A stretch of 64,000 nucleotides of DNA from Martinezella rhizogenes. GTDB lineage: Bacteria; Pseudomonadota; Alphaproteobacteria; Rhizobiales; Rhizobiaceae. The DNA lies in assembly GCF_007002745.1 (NCBI RefSeq), contig NZ_SGNY01000001.1, positions 186,001 to 250,000 on the forward strand, in the 5' to 3' direction. The translations under genes were made by a program, and so were the position numbers. The notes under the pieces are model-generated. The model did not search any database and was not told where the DNA came from. It saw nothing but the letters and a program-made list of their open reading frames with translations. Below are positions 53,931 to 62,543 of the stretch, piece by piece; positions within the stretch are counted from its first letter, which is position 1, and each line of letters begins with the position of its first letter.

Positions 53931-56639
53931 TCAGGCGCTCTTCTTGAAATAACCGAGCAGCCGCATGGCATTGGCGGTTACCAGCACCGTCGCGCCGGTA
54001 TCGGCAAAGACGGCGAGCCACAGGCCGGAAAGGCCGGTGACGGTCGTGACCAGAAACACAGCCTTCAGGCCAAGCGAGATCGCCACGTTCTGGCGGATGT
54101 TGCTCATGGTGGCGCGTGAGAGGCCGATGAGGCGGGCGGCATCGCCGACATTGTTGCGCATCAGCGCCGCATCCGCCGCTTCCATTGCCACGTCCGTGCC
54201 GGAGCCGATGGCGACGCCGACGCTGGCGGCGGCAAGCGCCGGCGCATCGTTGATGCCGTCACCCACCATCACCACGGTTTTCTTTGCGGCGAGTTTGCGG
54301 ATTTCCTCGACCTTGTTCTGCGGCAGCAGTTCGCCGCGTGCTTCAAGACCCAGCTTGTTGCCGATGGCACGCGCCGTGCGGGCATTGTCGCCCGACAGCA
54401 TCAGCGAGGAAATGCCCATCTCCTTCAGCGCCCTGATGCCTTCGGCCGCATCCTTGCGCGGTTCGTCGCGCATGGCGAAGAGACCGCTAGCCGCACCGCC
54501 GGCCATGACCACGGCCACCGTCTTGCCTTCGCTCTCAAGTGCCGTGATGCGGTCGGCCAGCTCCTTCGAGAGTGTGCCGACTTCAGTTGCAAAGCGCGGT
54601 GCGCCGATGAACAGGGCTTTTCCGCCAACGGTGCCCTGCATGCCGCGACCGGAAATCGCCTTGATGTCGGAACCGGGCAGGGGCTTCAAACCGGCCTTTT
54701 CGGCGTGGTTGACGATGGCTCTGGCAAGCGGATGGCTCGATTCATGCTCGATGGTGGCGGCTTCGGCGATCAGCCCTGCCTCGTTGCCGTCAAGCGCCAC
54801 CACGTCGGTCACCACAGGTTCGCCGAGCGTCAGCGTGCCCGTTTTGTCGAAGGCGACGGTTTCGGTGCGCGCCAGCATTTCGATGACGGCGCCGCCCTTC
54901 ACCAGCATGCCGTGGCGTGCCGCAGCCGAAAGGCTGGAAGCTATTGCCGCGGGAACGGAGATGACCAGCGCGCAGGGGCAACCGATCAGCAGCAAAGCGA
55001 GACCGCGATAGATCCAGGTATCCCAGTCACCGAGACCGGCAAGCGGCGGTACCACGATGGTCAGAGCCGAAATCGCCACGATCAGCGGCATGTAATAACG
55101 CGAGAAATTCTGGATGAAGCGTTCGGTCGGTGCGCGCGCATCCTGGGCTTCCTCGACAAGCGTGATGATGCGGGCAATGGTGTTGTCTTCCGGCGCGCGG
55201 TCGACACGGATGCGCAGCGAACCGTCATGGTTGATCGAACCGGCAAAGACGCGGGCGCCTTTTTCCTTGGCAACCGGAATGCTCTCGCCGGTCATCGGCG
55301 ACTCATCAACGCTCGATTCGCCCTCCATCACCACGCCGTCGGCGGCGATACGGTCACCGGGACGGGCCACGACCACCTGGCCGATGCGGACCTGATCGGC
55401 AGCGACCTGACGGAGCGTGCCGTTTTCCTCGACCAGCGCCGTTTTCGGCAGCAATGAACCAAGCGCCTTGATGCCGGAACGGGCGCGTGCGGCCGCAAAG
55501 CCTTCAAGCAGTTCGCCGATCGAAAAGAGCAGCACGACGATGGCGGCTTCTTCCGCTTCACCGATGAAGATCGCGCCGATGGCGGCAATGGTCATCAGCA
55601 TCTCGATGGTGAAGACCGCGCCGAAACGGGCGGCGTTGAAGGCATTGCGTGCAATCGGAAACAGCGTCACCAGCGTGGCGATGATGAAGGCATAACCGCC
55701 CCAGGCCGGAAAGGTGAGTTCCGCCGCATAGGCGGCCGCGACCAGAATGGTGCCGGTGAAGGTGTTTCGGGCCTTCGCCGTGCGCCACCATGCACCCTTC
55801 TCATCGGCGCCATGGGCGTGTCCCACCTCGGCGCTTGGCGTGACTGTCGCGGGCTGTGCCTTTGCATGCGAATGCCCGGCGTGATCATGGTCGTGGCCGC
55901 CGCAATTGGCGTGGTCATGGTCCGCATGATCGTGCCCGGAATGGTCATGGCCCGAGTGGTCATGGCCCGAGTGATCGTGGCCTGAATGATCATGATCACC
56001 GTTGCAGGATCCGTGGTCGTGCCCGTTATCTTCCGCCTTGCCCCGCGCCGATTTGTCTTGTGGCAGCAAGGCGGGTTTGAAGCCGAGCTTGCGCAGCGTA
56101 TCCTCGATTTTTGCGGTCGGCGTTGTGTTTTCGACAAGCGAAAGGTTCAGTCTTTCGCGTGCAACCGACACCTTGACGTCGGCAACACCGGGCAGGCGGG
56201 AGAGCGCGGTTTCGATCTTCGCGGCGCAGCTGCCGCAGTCCATGCCGCCGACCGAAAAGGTCAGGGCATTGTTCTGCTCAACGCTGGGGGCGGCTTCCGC
56301 AGGGTGGTGACCTCCGCACGATGAATGGTCGTGGTCATGCTCATGGTCGTGAGGTTCCGCTGCGATCTTTTCGCGCGGAGCCTTCTCCTGCGGCAGCAAA
56401 GCAGGCTTGAAACCGAGCTTGCGCAGCGTATCCTCGATCTTTGCGACCGATGTCTTGTCTTCCGCCAGCGACAGGTTCAACCTTTCGCGTGCAACGGACA
56501 CCTTGACGTCGGCAACGCCGGGCAGGCGGGAGAGCGCGGTTTCGATCTTCGCCGCACAGCTGCCGCAATCCATGCCGCCGACCGTGAAGGTCAGGTCTCC
56601 CGATTCCCCGTTCAGATTGCCGCGTGTCGAAATATTCAT
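53931..56639 (-). CDS. Zn/Cd/Pb-exporting P1B-type ATPase with two HMA domains
   Basis: A 902-residue P-type ATPase. Two nearly identical HMA domains carry GMDCGSC (C25/C28 and C135/C138). A His/Asp/Gly-rich linker with tandem GHDHS units follows, then the membrane core with CPCALVIS, the phosphorylation site DKTGTLT and the hinge GDGINDAPALA. The CPC motif fits ZntA/CadA-type export of Zn, Cd and Pb. AGGAG lies 8 nt before the ATG. A MerR-type promoter is directly upstream. Confidence 0.93.
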   Translation of the reverse strand: MNISTRGNLNGESGDLTFTVGGMDCGSCAAKIETALSRLPGVADVKVSVARERLNLSLAEDKTSVAKIEDTLRKLGFKPALLPQEKAPREKIAAEPHDHEHDHDHSSCGGHHPAEAAPSVEQNNALTFSVGGMDCGSCAAKIETALSRLPGVADVKVSVARERLNLSLVENTTPTAKIEDTLRKLGFKPALLPQDKSARGKAEDNGHDHGSCNGDHDHSGHDHSGHDHSGHDHSGHDHADHDHANCGGHDHDHAGHSHAKAQPATVTPSAEVGHAHGADEKGAWWRTAKARNTFTGTILVAAAYAAELTFPAWGGYAFIIATLVTLFPIARNAFNAARFGAVFTIEMLMTIAAIGAIFIGEAEEAAIVVLLFSIGELLEGFAAARARSGIKALGSLLPKTALVEENGTLRQVAADQVRIGQVVVARPGDRIAADGVVMEGESSVDESPMTGESIPVAKEKGARVFAGSINHDGSLRIRVDRAPEDNTIARIITLVEEAQDARAPTERFIQNFSRYYMPLIVAISALTIVVPPLAGLGDWDTWIYRGLALLLIGCPCALVISVPAAIASSLSAAARHGMLVKGGAVIEMLARTETVAFDKTGTLTLGEPVVTDVVALDGNEAGLIAEAATIEHESSHPLARAIVNHAEKAGLKPLPGSDIKAISGRGMQGTVGGKALFIGAPRFATEVGTLSKELADRITALESEGKTVAVVMAGGAASGLFAMRDEPRKDAAEGIRALKEMGISSLMLSGDNARTARAIGNKLGLEARGELLPQNKVEEIRKLAAKKTVVMVGDGINDAPALAAASVGVAIGSGTDVAMEAADAALMRNNVGDAARLIGLSRATMSNIRQNVAISLGLKAVFLVTTVTGLSGLWLAVFADTGATVLVTANAMRLLGYFKKSA

Positions 56640-56670
56640 GGTTTTCGCTCCTGAATTCCAGTCGACAGCC

Positions 56671-56701
56671 AATCTGGCACCTCTAGCAACTAGAGGTTCA
56701 A
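56671..56701 (-). promoter_or_regulatory. MerR-type promoter of the P-type ATPase
   Basis: On the minus strand TTGAAC (56701-56696) and CAGATT (56676-56671) are separated by 19 bp, the long spacer of MerR-activated promoters. The spacer holds the perfect palindrome acctctag-N3-ctagaggt (56679-56697). No merR-like gene is adjacent, so the regulator acts from elsewhere. Confidence 0.82.
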
Positions 56702-56806
56702 GGGCAAAAATGCGATTTTCCGATTTTTTTTGAAAAGTGCACACCAGCTTCGCGCCAGCCGCGCGGTTCATCATGCAGCCATATTGGATTCCATGAAGCG
56801 GTTCAG

Positions 56807-57715
56807 ATGACAGCACTCTTTATGAAACACTGCCGCCGGGCGGCCTCTCTGGCGGGTCTTGTGGCTCTGCCGCTCCTCAGCGGCTGCCTTTTCGTGACGG
56901 ATACGACCCGGATGGACCCGGATGTCTTCGTGCGGGAAACGGCGCCGGTCTTCAACTTCAATTCCGTCAGCTCGAACCGCCAGCCGGAACTGCCGCCGCA
57001 GCCGGGCCAGCTTTCAACGCGTCCGCCGGATCTGTTCAGAACCCGCTTCCATCAGGAATACGGCCCGCCGGTGCGCGGGCAGGGCCTGAGCGCGCCGCAG
57101 GTGCAGGGTCAGGCCGCACCGCTTGCGCCAGATCGCATGGTGACCTATGGCCTGCCGGTTTCCAATCCGCTGCATCGGGTCATGTATGGCCCGATCCGCG
57201 ACGAGGACCGTTCGCTGCCGGCTATTCCTTATGGCCGCATCGACCCGCGTTATCTGCGGCAGGAAGTAAGTTATCAGACAGCGGAAGCGCCCGGCACCAT
57301 CATCGTCGATACCAAGCAGCATTTCCTTTATCTGGTGCAGCCGGGCGGCAAGGCGATCCGTTACGGCGTCGGTCTCGGGCGCGATGGTTATGCGTGGTCG
57401 GGCCGCGGCAAGATCCAGTGGAAGGCGAAATGGCCGCGCTGGACGCCGCCGGACGAAATGGTCAAGCGCCAGCCGGAGCTTACCTCCATCTCGGCGGCCA
57501 ATGGCGGCATGACCCCGGGTCTCAACAATCCGCTCGGCGCGCGTGCGCTTTATATTTTCAAGGACGGCAAGGACACGCTTTACCGCGTGCACGGCACGCC
57601 GGACTGGCAGTCCGTCGGCAAGGCGACGTCCTCCGGCTGCGTGCGCATGCTCAATCAGGATGTCATCGACCTTTACGAGCGTGTGCCCAAAGGGGCGCAG
57701 ATTGTGGTTATCTGA
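56807..57715 (+). CDS. L,D-transpeptidase lipoprotein (YkuD)
   Basis: A 302-residue protein with a lipoprotein signal ending LLSGC. The YkuD domain covers about residues 165-302: GTIIVDTKQHFLYLV, GLGRDGYAWSG, and the catalytic H262 (VHGTP) and C278 (SSGCVRM). It should form 3-3 peptidoglycan cross-links or anchor proteins, a prominent wall mode in Rhizobiales. The first ATG at 56807 is used; a second is at 56822. Tandem with a paralogue. Confidence 0.9.
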   Translation: MTALFMKHCRRAASLAGLVALPLLSGCLFVTDTTRMDPDVFVRETAPVFNFNSVSSNRQPELPPQPGQLSTRPPDLFRTRFHQEYGPPVRGQGLSAPQVQGQAAPLAPDRMVTYGLPVSNPLHRVMYGPIRDEDRSLPAIPYGRIDPRYLRQEVSYQTAEAPGTIIVDTKQHFLYLVQPGGKAIRYGVGLGRDGYAWSGRGKIQWKAKWPRWTPPDEMVKRQPELTSISAANGGMTPGLNNPLGARALYIFKDGKDTLYRVHGTPDWQSVGKATSSGCVRMLNQDVIDLYERVPKGAQIVVI

Positions 57716-57819
57716 CCACGTTCTAAAAGAAAGAGATGCGAGCTCCAATCCACCGGCGCCTTGTGACTGGCTTTTAGCGGTCGGTTAACTATTTTCGCAA
57801 TACGCATGATACGGAACAA

Positions 57820-58596
57820 ATGACGTACAACGGCGATATAGCCGTTCGAAATGTGGGACAAACCGGCCTTATGACAAGCACCGACACAGATCTTTCCAGA
57901 CGCACCTTTCTTTCCCTTCTCGGCATCTCCTCCGCTTCGCTTCTGGCGGGCTGCGCTTCATCCGGCACGGGAGACGCCATCCGCCAGCAGGCGAGCGCCA
58001 TCGGCAGCGATTTCCGCCAGATGTTCTCGCCCGGCGTCAGCGATGCGGAACTGGCCGTCATGTACGGCTCGGTTGAAGATGGCGGTTACGTCATTCCCGC
58101 CGTACCCTATCAGAAAATCGACCGGCGTTATTACCGCCAGCGGGTCGTCGACCCGACCGGCGAACGCCCCGGCACCGTCGTTGTCGATACGCGCTCGCGC
58201 TTCCTTTATGTCGTGGAGCAGGGCGGCAGCGCCATGCGTTACGGCGTCGGCATCGGCCGCGATGGCTTCGCCTGGTCGGGCGAAGGTGTCATCCAGTGGC
58301 GTCAGAAATGGCCGAAATGGACCCCGCCAGACGAAATGGTCGCCCGCCAGCCGGAACTCACCAAATATTCATCCAAGAATGGCGGCATGCCGCCGGGCCT
58401 GAAGAACCCGCTGGGCGCGCGCGCGCTCTATATCTTCCAGAACGGCAAGGACACGCTTTACCGCCTGCACGGCTCGCCGGAATGGAACTCCATCGGCAAG
58501 GCCGTCTCATCCGGCTGCGTGCGCCTGATGAACCAGGACGTCATAGACCTCTACGACCGCGTGCCGCAGAAGGCACGTGTGGTGGTTTGGCAGTAG
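57820..58596 (+). CDS. L,D-transpeptidase with Tat/lipoprotein signal
   Basis: A 258-residue paralogue of the preceding enzyme. LSRRTFLSLLG plus LLAGC indicate a lipoprotein exported by Tat. The YkuD domain has GTVVVDTRSRFLYVV, H217 (LHGSP) and C233 (SSGCVRL). Both tandem copies share the insertion WPKWTPPDEMV..QPEL. I start at 57820 because GGAAC precedes it; an ATG at 57871 is also in frame. Confidence 0.9.
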   Translation: MTYNGDIAVRNVGQTGLMTSTDTDLSRRTFLSLLGISSASLLAGCASSGTGDAIRQQASAIGSDFRQMFSPGVSDAELAVMYGSVEDGGYVIPAVPYQKIDRRYYRQRVVDPTGERPGTVVVDTRSRFLYVVEQGGSAMRYGVGIGRDGFAWSGEGVIQWRQKWPKWTPPDEMVARQPELTKYSSKNGGMPPGLKNPLGARALYIFQNGKDTLYRLHGSPEWNSIGKAVSSGCVRLMNQDVIDLYDRVPQKARVVVWQ

Positions 58597-58644
58597 GTCC
58601 AGCTGGACGCATTAAGAAGGTATCCGGTAAGTGAATTGACGAGT

Positions 58645-58686
58645 AATGGCTGCAACACGAAGCGTGTTGTGGCCATTATTTATTTC
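58645..58686 (+). terminator. Terminator after the second L,D-transpeptidase gene
   Basis: aatgg / ccatt with inner caacacg-N3-cgtgttg forms an imperfect stem followed by atttatttct. It marks the shift to AT-rich DNA downstream. Confidence 0.5.
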
Positions 58687-58862
58687 TAATATATCAATAT
58701 TGTTTTTAATGTTGATATTCAATTCTATAGTATATTTAAAAAAATCGTGACTCTTGTTGACTTTAGTTATAATAATATTTGGGTATTCATGGGTGGCTAC
58801 TGGAATTGATTTCCTATTGCAATCATTCTCATATCTCAGTTGTTGATCGAGGAGTGAATGGC

Positions 58863-59891
58863 ATGACTCTTTATCTCTCAAATAGTTGGCAGGTGGGTAC
58901 AAGTCCCTACGAAATCTTTTACGGTGATCGCTACGGCGTAGCGAGAAACGACGTATTTCAGCTTGGCGGCAGCGAGACCGGAACTCTGGGCGGCATTCGA
59001 AACGGTTGGGAAAAATTTATCGGTGGCGCGGGTATAGACACGATATACGTCGCTCCGAAGTACTACTATTCTTGGACTGCTGTGATGATTGATCACAACG
59101 GTTTGGATGGTGTCGAGCGTATTGAGTTTAACGGCGCTACCTCCTGGCCTGTAAAACCAGTTTACTTCGCTGGAATGGCAGATTTTTCGAGCGTGACATA
59201 TATGTCGCCCGGCGTGACGATCTATGGTCGTGAGAACAGCAATATATTCGTCGGTAGTCAGCTTGGGGAGAGGGTCGAAGGCGACGGCGGTGACGATCTG
59301 CTCTTTGGCAATGCCGGCGACGATAGGCTGTACGGCGATACCACCGATGTAAATCCTTGGCCGGCGCAATTGAATGCCGCTGGCAATGACTGGCTGTTCG
59401 GCGGCACCGGCAATGACTATCTGGATGGTCAGGGCGGTAACGACAATCTGTCCGGTGATGCGGGCGATGACAATCTTTACGGCGGACCCGGAAGCGACCA
59501 GCTTAACGGCGGAGACGGCTCAGACAAGTTGTTTGGTGAAGCCGGAAATGACCAGGTGCGCGGTGGGTCTGGAAACGATGAGCTATTTGGTGGAGATAAT
59601 GATGATCTTCTTGATGGGGGAGCGGGTAGAGACATTCTTTGGGGCGGTGTGGGCGCGGACACTTTCCAATTTGTGACGCAAGCTGCCGTGACTTTGGTTG
59701 AAGACTTTGAAGTCGGGATCGACAAGTTACGTTTTCATAACGCAATCGCCGATGACTTCAGCGACTTGACGATTATCGATAACTCTGCCGGATATGCGAG
59801 TATAACTGTCGCCGATGTCGAAGTTATTTTGAACGGGGTTTCATCAGCCTCGTTGAACAATTCGATGTTCGAGTTTGGCGTGTACGCATAA
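58863..59891 (+). CDS. RTX-repeat calcium-binding secreted protein
   Basis: A 342-residue protein without a Sec signal. Residues ~150-275 contain about a dozen nonapeptide repeats of the GGxGxDxLx type (for example GGDDLLFGN, GGTGNDYLDG, GGSGNDELFG), which bind calcium in a parallel beta-roll. The C-terminal ~75 residues (ADTFQF, LVEDFEVGIDKL) are typical of type I secretion substrates. The N-terminal ~120 residues are unrecognised. No type I exporter genes are nearby. GAGGAG lies 9 nt before the ATG. Confidence 0.88.
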   Translation: MTLYLSNSWQVGTSPYEIFYGDRYGVARNDVFQLGGSETGTLGGIRNGWEKFIGGAGIDTIYVAPKYYYSWTAVMIDHNGLDGVERIEFNGATSWPVKPVYFAGMADFSSVTYMSPGVTIYGRENSNIFVGSQLGERVEGDGGDDLLFGNAGDDRLYGDTTDVNPWPAQLNAAGNDWLFGGTGNDYLDGQGGNDNLSGDAGDDNLYGGPGSDQLNGGDGSDKLFGEAGNDQVRGGSGNDELFGGDNDDLLDGGAGRDILWGGVGADTFQFVTQAAVTLVEDFEVGIDKLRFHNAIADDFSDLTIIDNSAGYASITVADVEVILNGVSSASLNNSMFEFGVYA

Positions 59892-59896
59892 ACTAC

Positions 59897-59938
59897 CAGG
59901 CTCCTCCGTCACCGGCGGCGGAGCCTGACTGAATTTTT
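59897..59938 (+). terminator. Rho-independent terminator of the RTX gene
   Basis: caggctcc / ggagcctg with an inner tccg/cgg extension, followed by actgaattttt. Confidence 0.72.
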
Positions 59939-60035
59939 ATCAAATGCTGCAGAAGTAGCATCGGTTTTGTGTTTGGAATAAACGTCGAACATGTAGACTG
60001 AGAACATACAGCTCACACTTGTTGCAGCAAGCACG

Positions 60036-60833
60036 CTAGTAAGGTTGAAGTTCTGATTTTCTATAATTTTTTGTCATAATTCCATTTTCATCAAATATTT
60101 CCAGCTCACCGTTTTCTTTATAATCAACCATTTTCTGCCCGTTATTATAGTAAATAATACCTGGAGTTACGGATACTTTTCCGTTTTCCCCAAATTTGAG
60201 GGCTATGGCAGAGCCGAAAAATTCTTTTAGAGCTTTCTCGCTATAATACATATCGCTGCGTGATGCTTCGCTGTAATAGCCGTTGTTCGCTGTTCTCAGG
60301 GCAGCTAAATCCAGCCGGGCCTGATAGGCGCGATCGCTGGTGAAATATTCGACTTGCTTGTTAACCAGAGCTTCGTCTTCACCATTCGCGATGCGTTTTG
60401 CGCCCCATTCAGCATACTGCGCATTATATTCGTCACGCGGCGGCACAATAATTTCAGGTACATAACGGGGGCTTGCCCGCGCAGCTCTTGTGATCAGGTT
60501 GGTTACGATGAACTCCGCGTTTTCCGCGGTGCGCTCGATCGGATTAACGTAATAGGACGACATCATATTCGTGGCCGCGGCGTTCATGGCGCTCATCGTC
60601 GCTTGCGGAATGGCGGCGGAGACGGTCTCTTTTTTTGCGGCGGTTTCCAGCTTTGCTTTGGTAGCCTGCGAAGCGAGCGTCAAAATCGTTTCGATGGCTT
60701 GCGCAGTTTTTTGCTGACCTCCGGCTACCATTCCGAGGATCGGGGTCGCGGCGTCGTTGCCTGATATTTTGGGGACCGAAAAAGTTTGATTGAGAATGGT
60801 CAGCGCCATTGAATTTGCAGAGATCAAAGTCAT
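60036..60833 (-). CDS. Unrecognised 265-residue protein
   Basis: Starts MTLISANSMALTILNQTF behind AAAGGC. No signal peptide or membrane helix. The N-terminal ~90 residues are alanine/threonine-rich helix, which resembles the start of flagellin-like or secreted coiled-coil proteins. The C-terminus contains two short beta repeats (IIYYNNGQKMVDYKENGELEIFDENGIMTKNY), resembling MORN/YD-type hairpins. DNA is AT-richer than its neighbours, like the RTX gene beside it. Similar proteins occur in agrobacteria as far as I recall, but I know no function. Confidence 0.6.
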   Translation of the reverse strand: MTLISANSMALTILNQTFSVPKISGNDAATPILGMVAGGQQKTAQAIETILTLASQATKAKLETAAKKETVSAAIPQATMSAMNAAATNMMSSYYVNPIERTAENAEFIVTNLITRAARASPRYVPEIIVPPRDEYNAQYAEWGAKRIANGEDEALVNKQVEYFTSDRAYQARLDLAALRTANNGYYSEASRSDMYYSEKALKEFFGSAIALKFGENGKVSVTPGIIYYNNGQKMVDYKENGELEIFDENGIMTKNYRKSELQPY

Positions 60834-60986
60834 AGCTATGCCTTTTGAAATCTGCCGCAAAAGGCCTTCACCGGCTTTTGAGGCTGGAAACGCTGCTAAA
60901 AGTCATTTTAGCTGCATAAAATATAAATACAACTTTATCGGGAATTGGTAAATAAATACTTTCGACACCCCAGATCTTGAGGGGTA

Positions 60987-61445
60987 TTAAGACTTCGAAA
61001 GACCGTCCTTCAACGCGTTCACCCGATCCCGCAGCTGTGCCAGCTCCTCCAGCCCGCAGCCGGTGGCGCCGCCGATGGCCGCCATGATCTTCACGCCCTC
61101 TTTTTTGAGGTCGGCGCCTTTTGGCGTTAAGGCCACCAGCACCTGCCGCTCATCCACCGTGCCGCGCTTGCGGGTGATCAGGCCCGCATGTTCGAGCCTT
61201 TTCAGCAGCGGTGACAGCGTGCCGGAATCCAGCCCCAGCATTTCGCCAAGCGCCTTGACCGTGGAGGTCTGTTTTTCCCACAGCGCCATCATGACCAGAT
61301 ATTGCGGATAGGTCAGTCCGATCGGGTCAAGCAGCGGTTTATAGGCACGTGTGAAAGCGTGCGCTGCGCCATAAAGGGCAAAGCATATCTGCTGGTCCAG
61401 CCTCAACAGGCTTTCCATCTTCGTGTCGTTGCCCTCTGCGCCCAT
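60987..61445 (-). CDS. ohrR: Organic-hydroperoxide-responsive repressor OhrR
   Basis: A 152-residue MarR-family repressor. The sensing cysteine is C21 in LDQQICFALYGA, as in OhrR; the winged HTH is TVKALGEMLGLDSGTLSPLLKRLEHAGLI with wing RKRGTVDERQVLV. Peroxide oxidation of the cysteine releases it from DNA. GGAGCAGGA lies before the ATG. It is divergent from ohr and should repress both. Confidence 0.93.
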   Translation of the reverse strand: MGAEGNDTKMESLLRLDQQICFALYGAAHAFTRAYKPLLDPIGLTYPQYLVMMALWEKQTSTVKALGEMLGLDSGTLSPLLKRLEHAGLITRKRGTVDERQVLVALTPKGADLKKEGVKIMAAIGGATGCGLEELAQLRDRVNALKDGLSKS

Positions 61446-61580
61446 AGTCCTGCTCCAAAATAAAACCGGGGAGGGAACAATCGGCCCCCGCTTTCGGTTC
61501 CTGCCACATGGATGTGCGGCGAAATTTCGTGAAAACTATCGCAAAAAACAAAATTTCATTCAACGTGCAAAATCATATTG

Positions 61581-61607
61581 CGCACAATTTAATTGTTCGC
61601 TATAAAA
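61581..61607. promoter_or_regulatory. ohr promoter with OhrR box
   Basis: gcgcacaatttaattgttcgc is an imperfect palindrome of the acaatt/aattgt type known for OhrR operators, directly followed by tataaaa, a -10 for ohr. It lies 33 bp before the ohr start. Confidence 0.6.
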
Positions 61608-61639
61608 CACTCAACACCAACCCGAAGGGAGTAAATGCC

Positions 61640-62062
61640 ATGCCTATTCTCTACACGACCAAAGCATCCGCCACCGGTGGCCGTGCAGGTAACGCCAAGT
61701 CGGAAGACGGCGTTCTCGACGTAACGCTGACCGTTCCGAAGGAACTGGGCGGTGACGGTGCCCGCGGCACCAACCCGGAGCAGCTTTTCGCCGCCGGTTA
61801 TTCCGCCTGCTTCCTTGGCGCACTGAAGGCGGTTGCCGGCAAGCAGAAGGTAAAGATCCCCGAAGACACCACTGTGACGGCAACCGTCGGCATCGGCCCG
61901 CGCGAAGATGGCACGGGCTTCGGCATCGAAGTGTCGCTGAAGGTCAACATTCCCGGCCTGGAGCGCGAAAAGGCAGAGGAACTGGTTGCTGCCGCTCATA
62001 TTGTTTGCCCTTATAGCCACGCCATGCGCACCTCCACGGAAGTGCCGGTTTCGGTGGCCTGA
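61640..62062 (+). CDS. ohr: Organic hydroperoxide resistance protein Ohr
   Basis: A 140-residue thiol peroxidase of the OsmC/Ohr family. Catalytic cysteines are C57 (GYSACFLGAL) and C123 (HIVCPYSHAMR), with R16-type GGRAG and NPEQLFAAGY segments. It reduces organic hydroperoxides with lipoyl-protein electrons. The ATG at 61640 follows GAAGGGAG. A strong terminator ends the gene. Confidence 0.95.
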   Translation: MPILYTTKASATGGRAGNAKSEDGVLDVTLTVPKELGGDGARGTNPEQLFAAGYSACFLGALKAVAGKQKVKIPEDTTVTATVGIGPREDGTGFGIEVSLKVNIPGLEREKAEELVAAAHIVCPYSHAMRTSTEVPVSVA

Positions 62063-62083
62063 TATTGCAGTCATGAAAAGCAG

Positions 62084-62113
62084 GGCCGGGGTTCATCCCC
62101 GGCCTTCTTGTTT
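62084..62113 (+). terminator. Rho-independent terminator of ohr
   Basis: ggccgggg-N5-ccccggcc is followed by ttcttgttt, 21 bp past the stop. Confidence 0.88.
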
Positions 62114-62159
62114 GTGGAAATAAATATGCTATATTCTTTCCAAGGAAAGGATGTTTGCC

Positions 62160-62543
62160 ATGAATATTCACGCCAAGACTGCCATGGATCCTGCAGCGCA
62201 GGGCAGGGTCGTCACCAAGGCCGTTATCGCCGCTGCCGAGCGGCTGGGCCTGAATGCCGCCCGCATGGCGGATATTCTCGGCGTTTCCGCCCCCACCGTC
62301 TCGCGCATGAAAAGACTGGATTTCCTGCTGGAGCCGGGCGCCAAATCGTTCGAGCTGGCGGTACTGCTGATCCGGGTTTTCCGCTCACTGGACGCGATTG
62401 CCGGCGGTGATGAGGCCGTCGCGAAAAGCTGGCTACGCAATCACAATGTTGCGCTGAACGCCGTACCTGCTGAAAAGCTGACCACCATTACCGGATTGAT
62501 CGATGTCCTCTCCTATCTGGACGCCCGACGCGCTCCTGTCTGA
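62160..62543 (+). CDS. Xre/MbcA/ParS-type antitoxin of a RES module
   Basis: A 127-residue antitoxin. The N-terminal HTH contains LGLNAARMADILGVSAPTVSRMKR; the C-terminal toxin-binding domain (DUF2384-like) contains AVLLIRVFRSLDAIAGGDEAVAKSWLRNHN. AAGGATG lies 9 nt before the chosen ATG. Its last 41 bp overlap the toxin gene, a feature of many rhizobial Xre-RES pairs. Confidence 0.88.
   Translation: MNIHAKTAMDPAAQGRVVTKAVIAAAERLGLNAARMADILGVSAPTVSRMKRLDFLLEPGAKSFELAVLLIRVFRSLDAIAGGDEAVAKSWLRNHNVALNAVPAEKLTTITGLIDVLSYLDARRAPV

Noticed and set aside
55860..56000. Short tandem DNA repeats of about 15 bp
   Set aside because: They encode the His-rich GHDHS linker of the P-type ATPase and need no separate repeat call beyond that.
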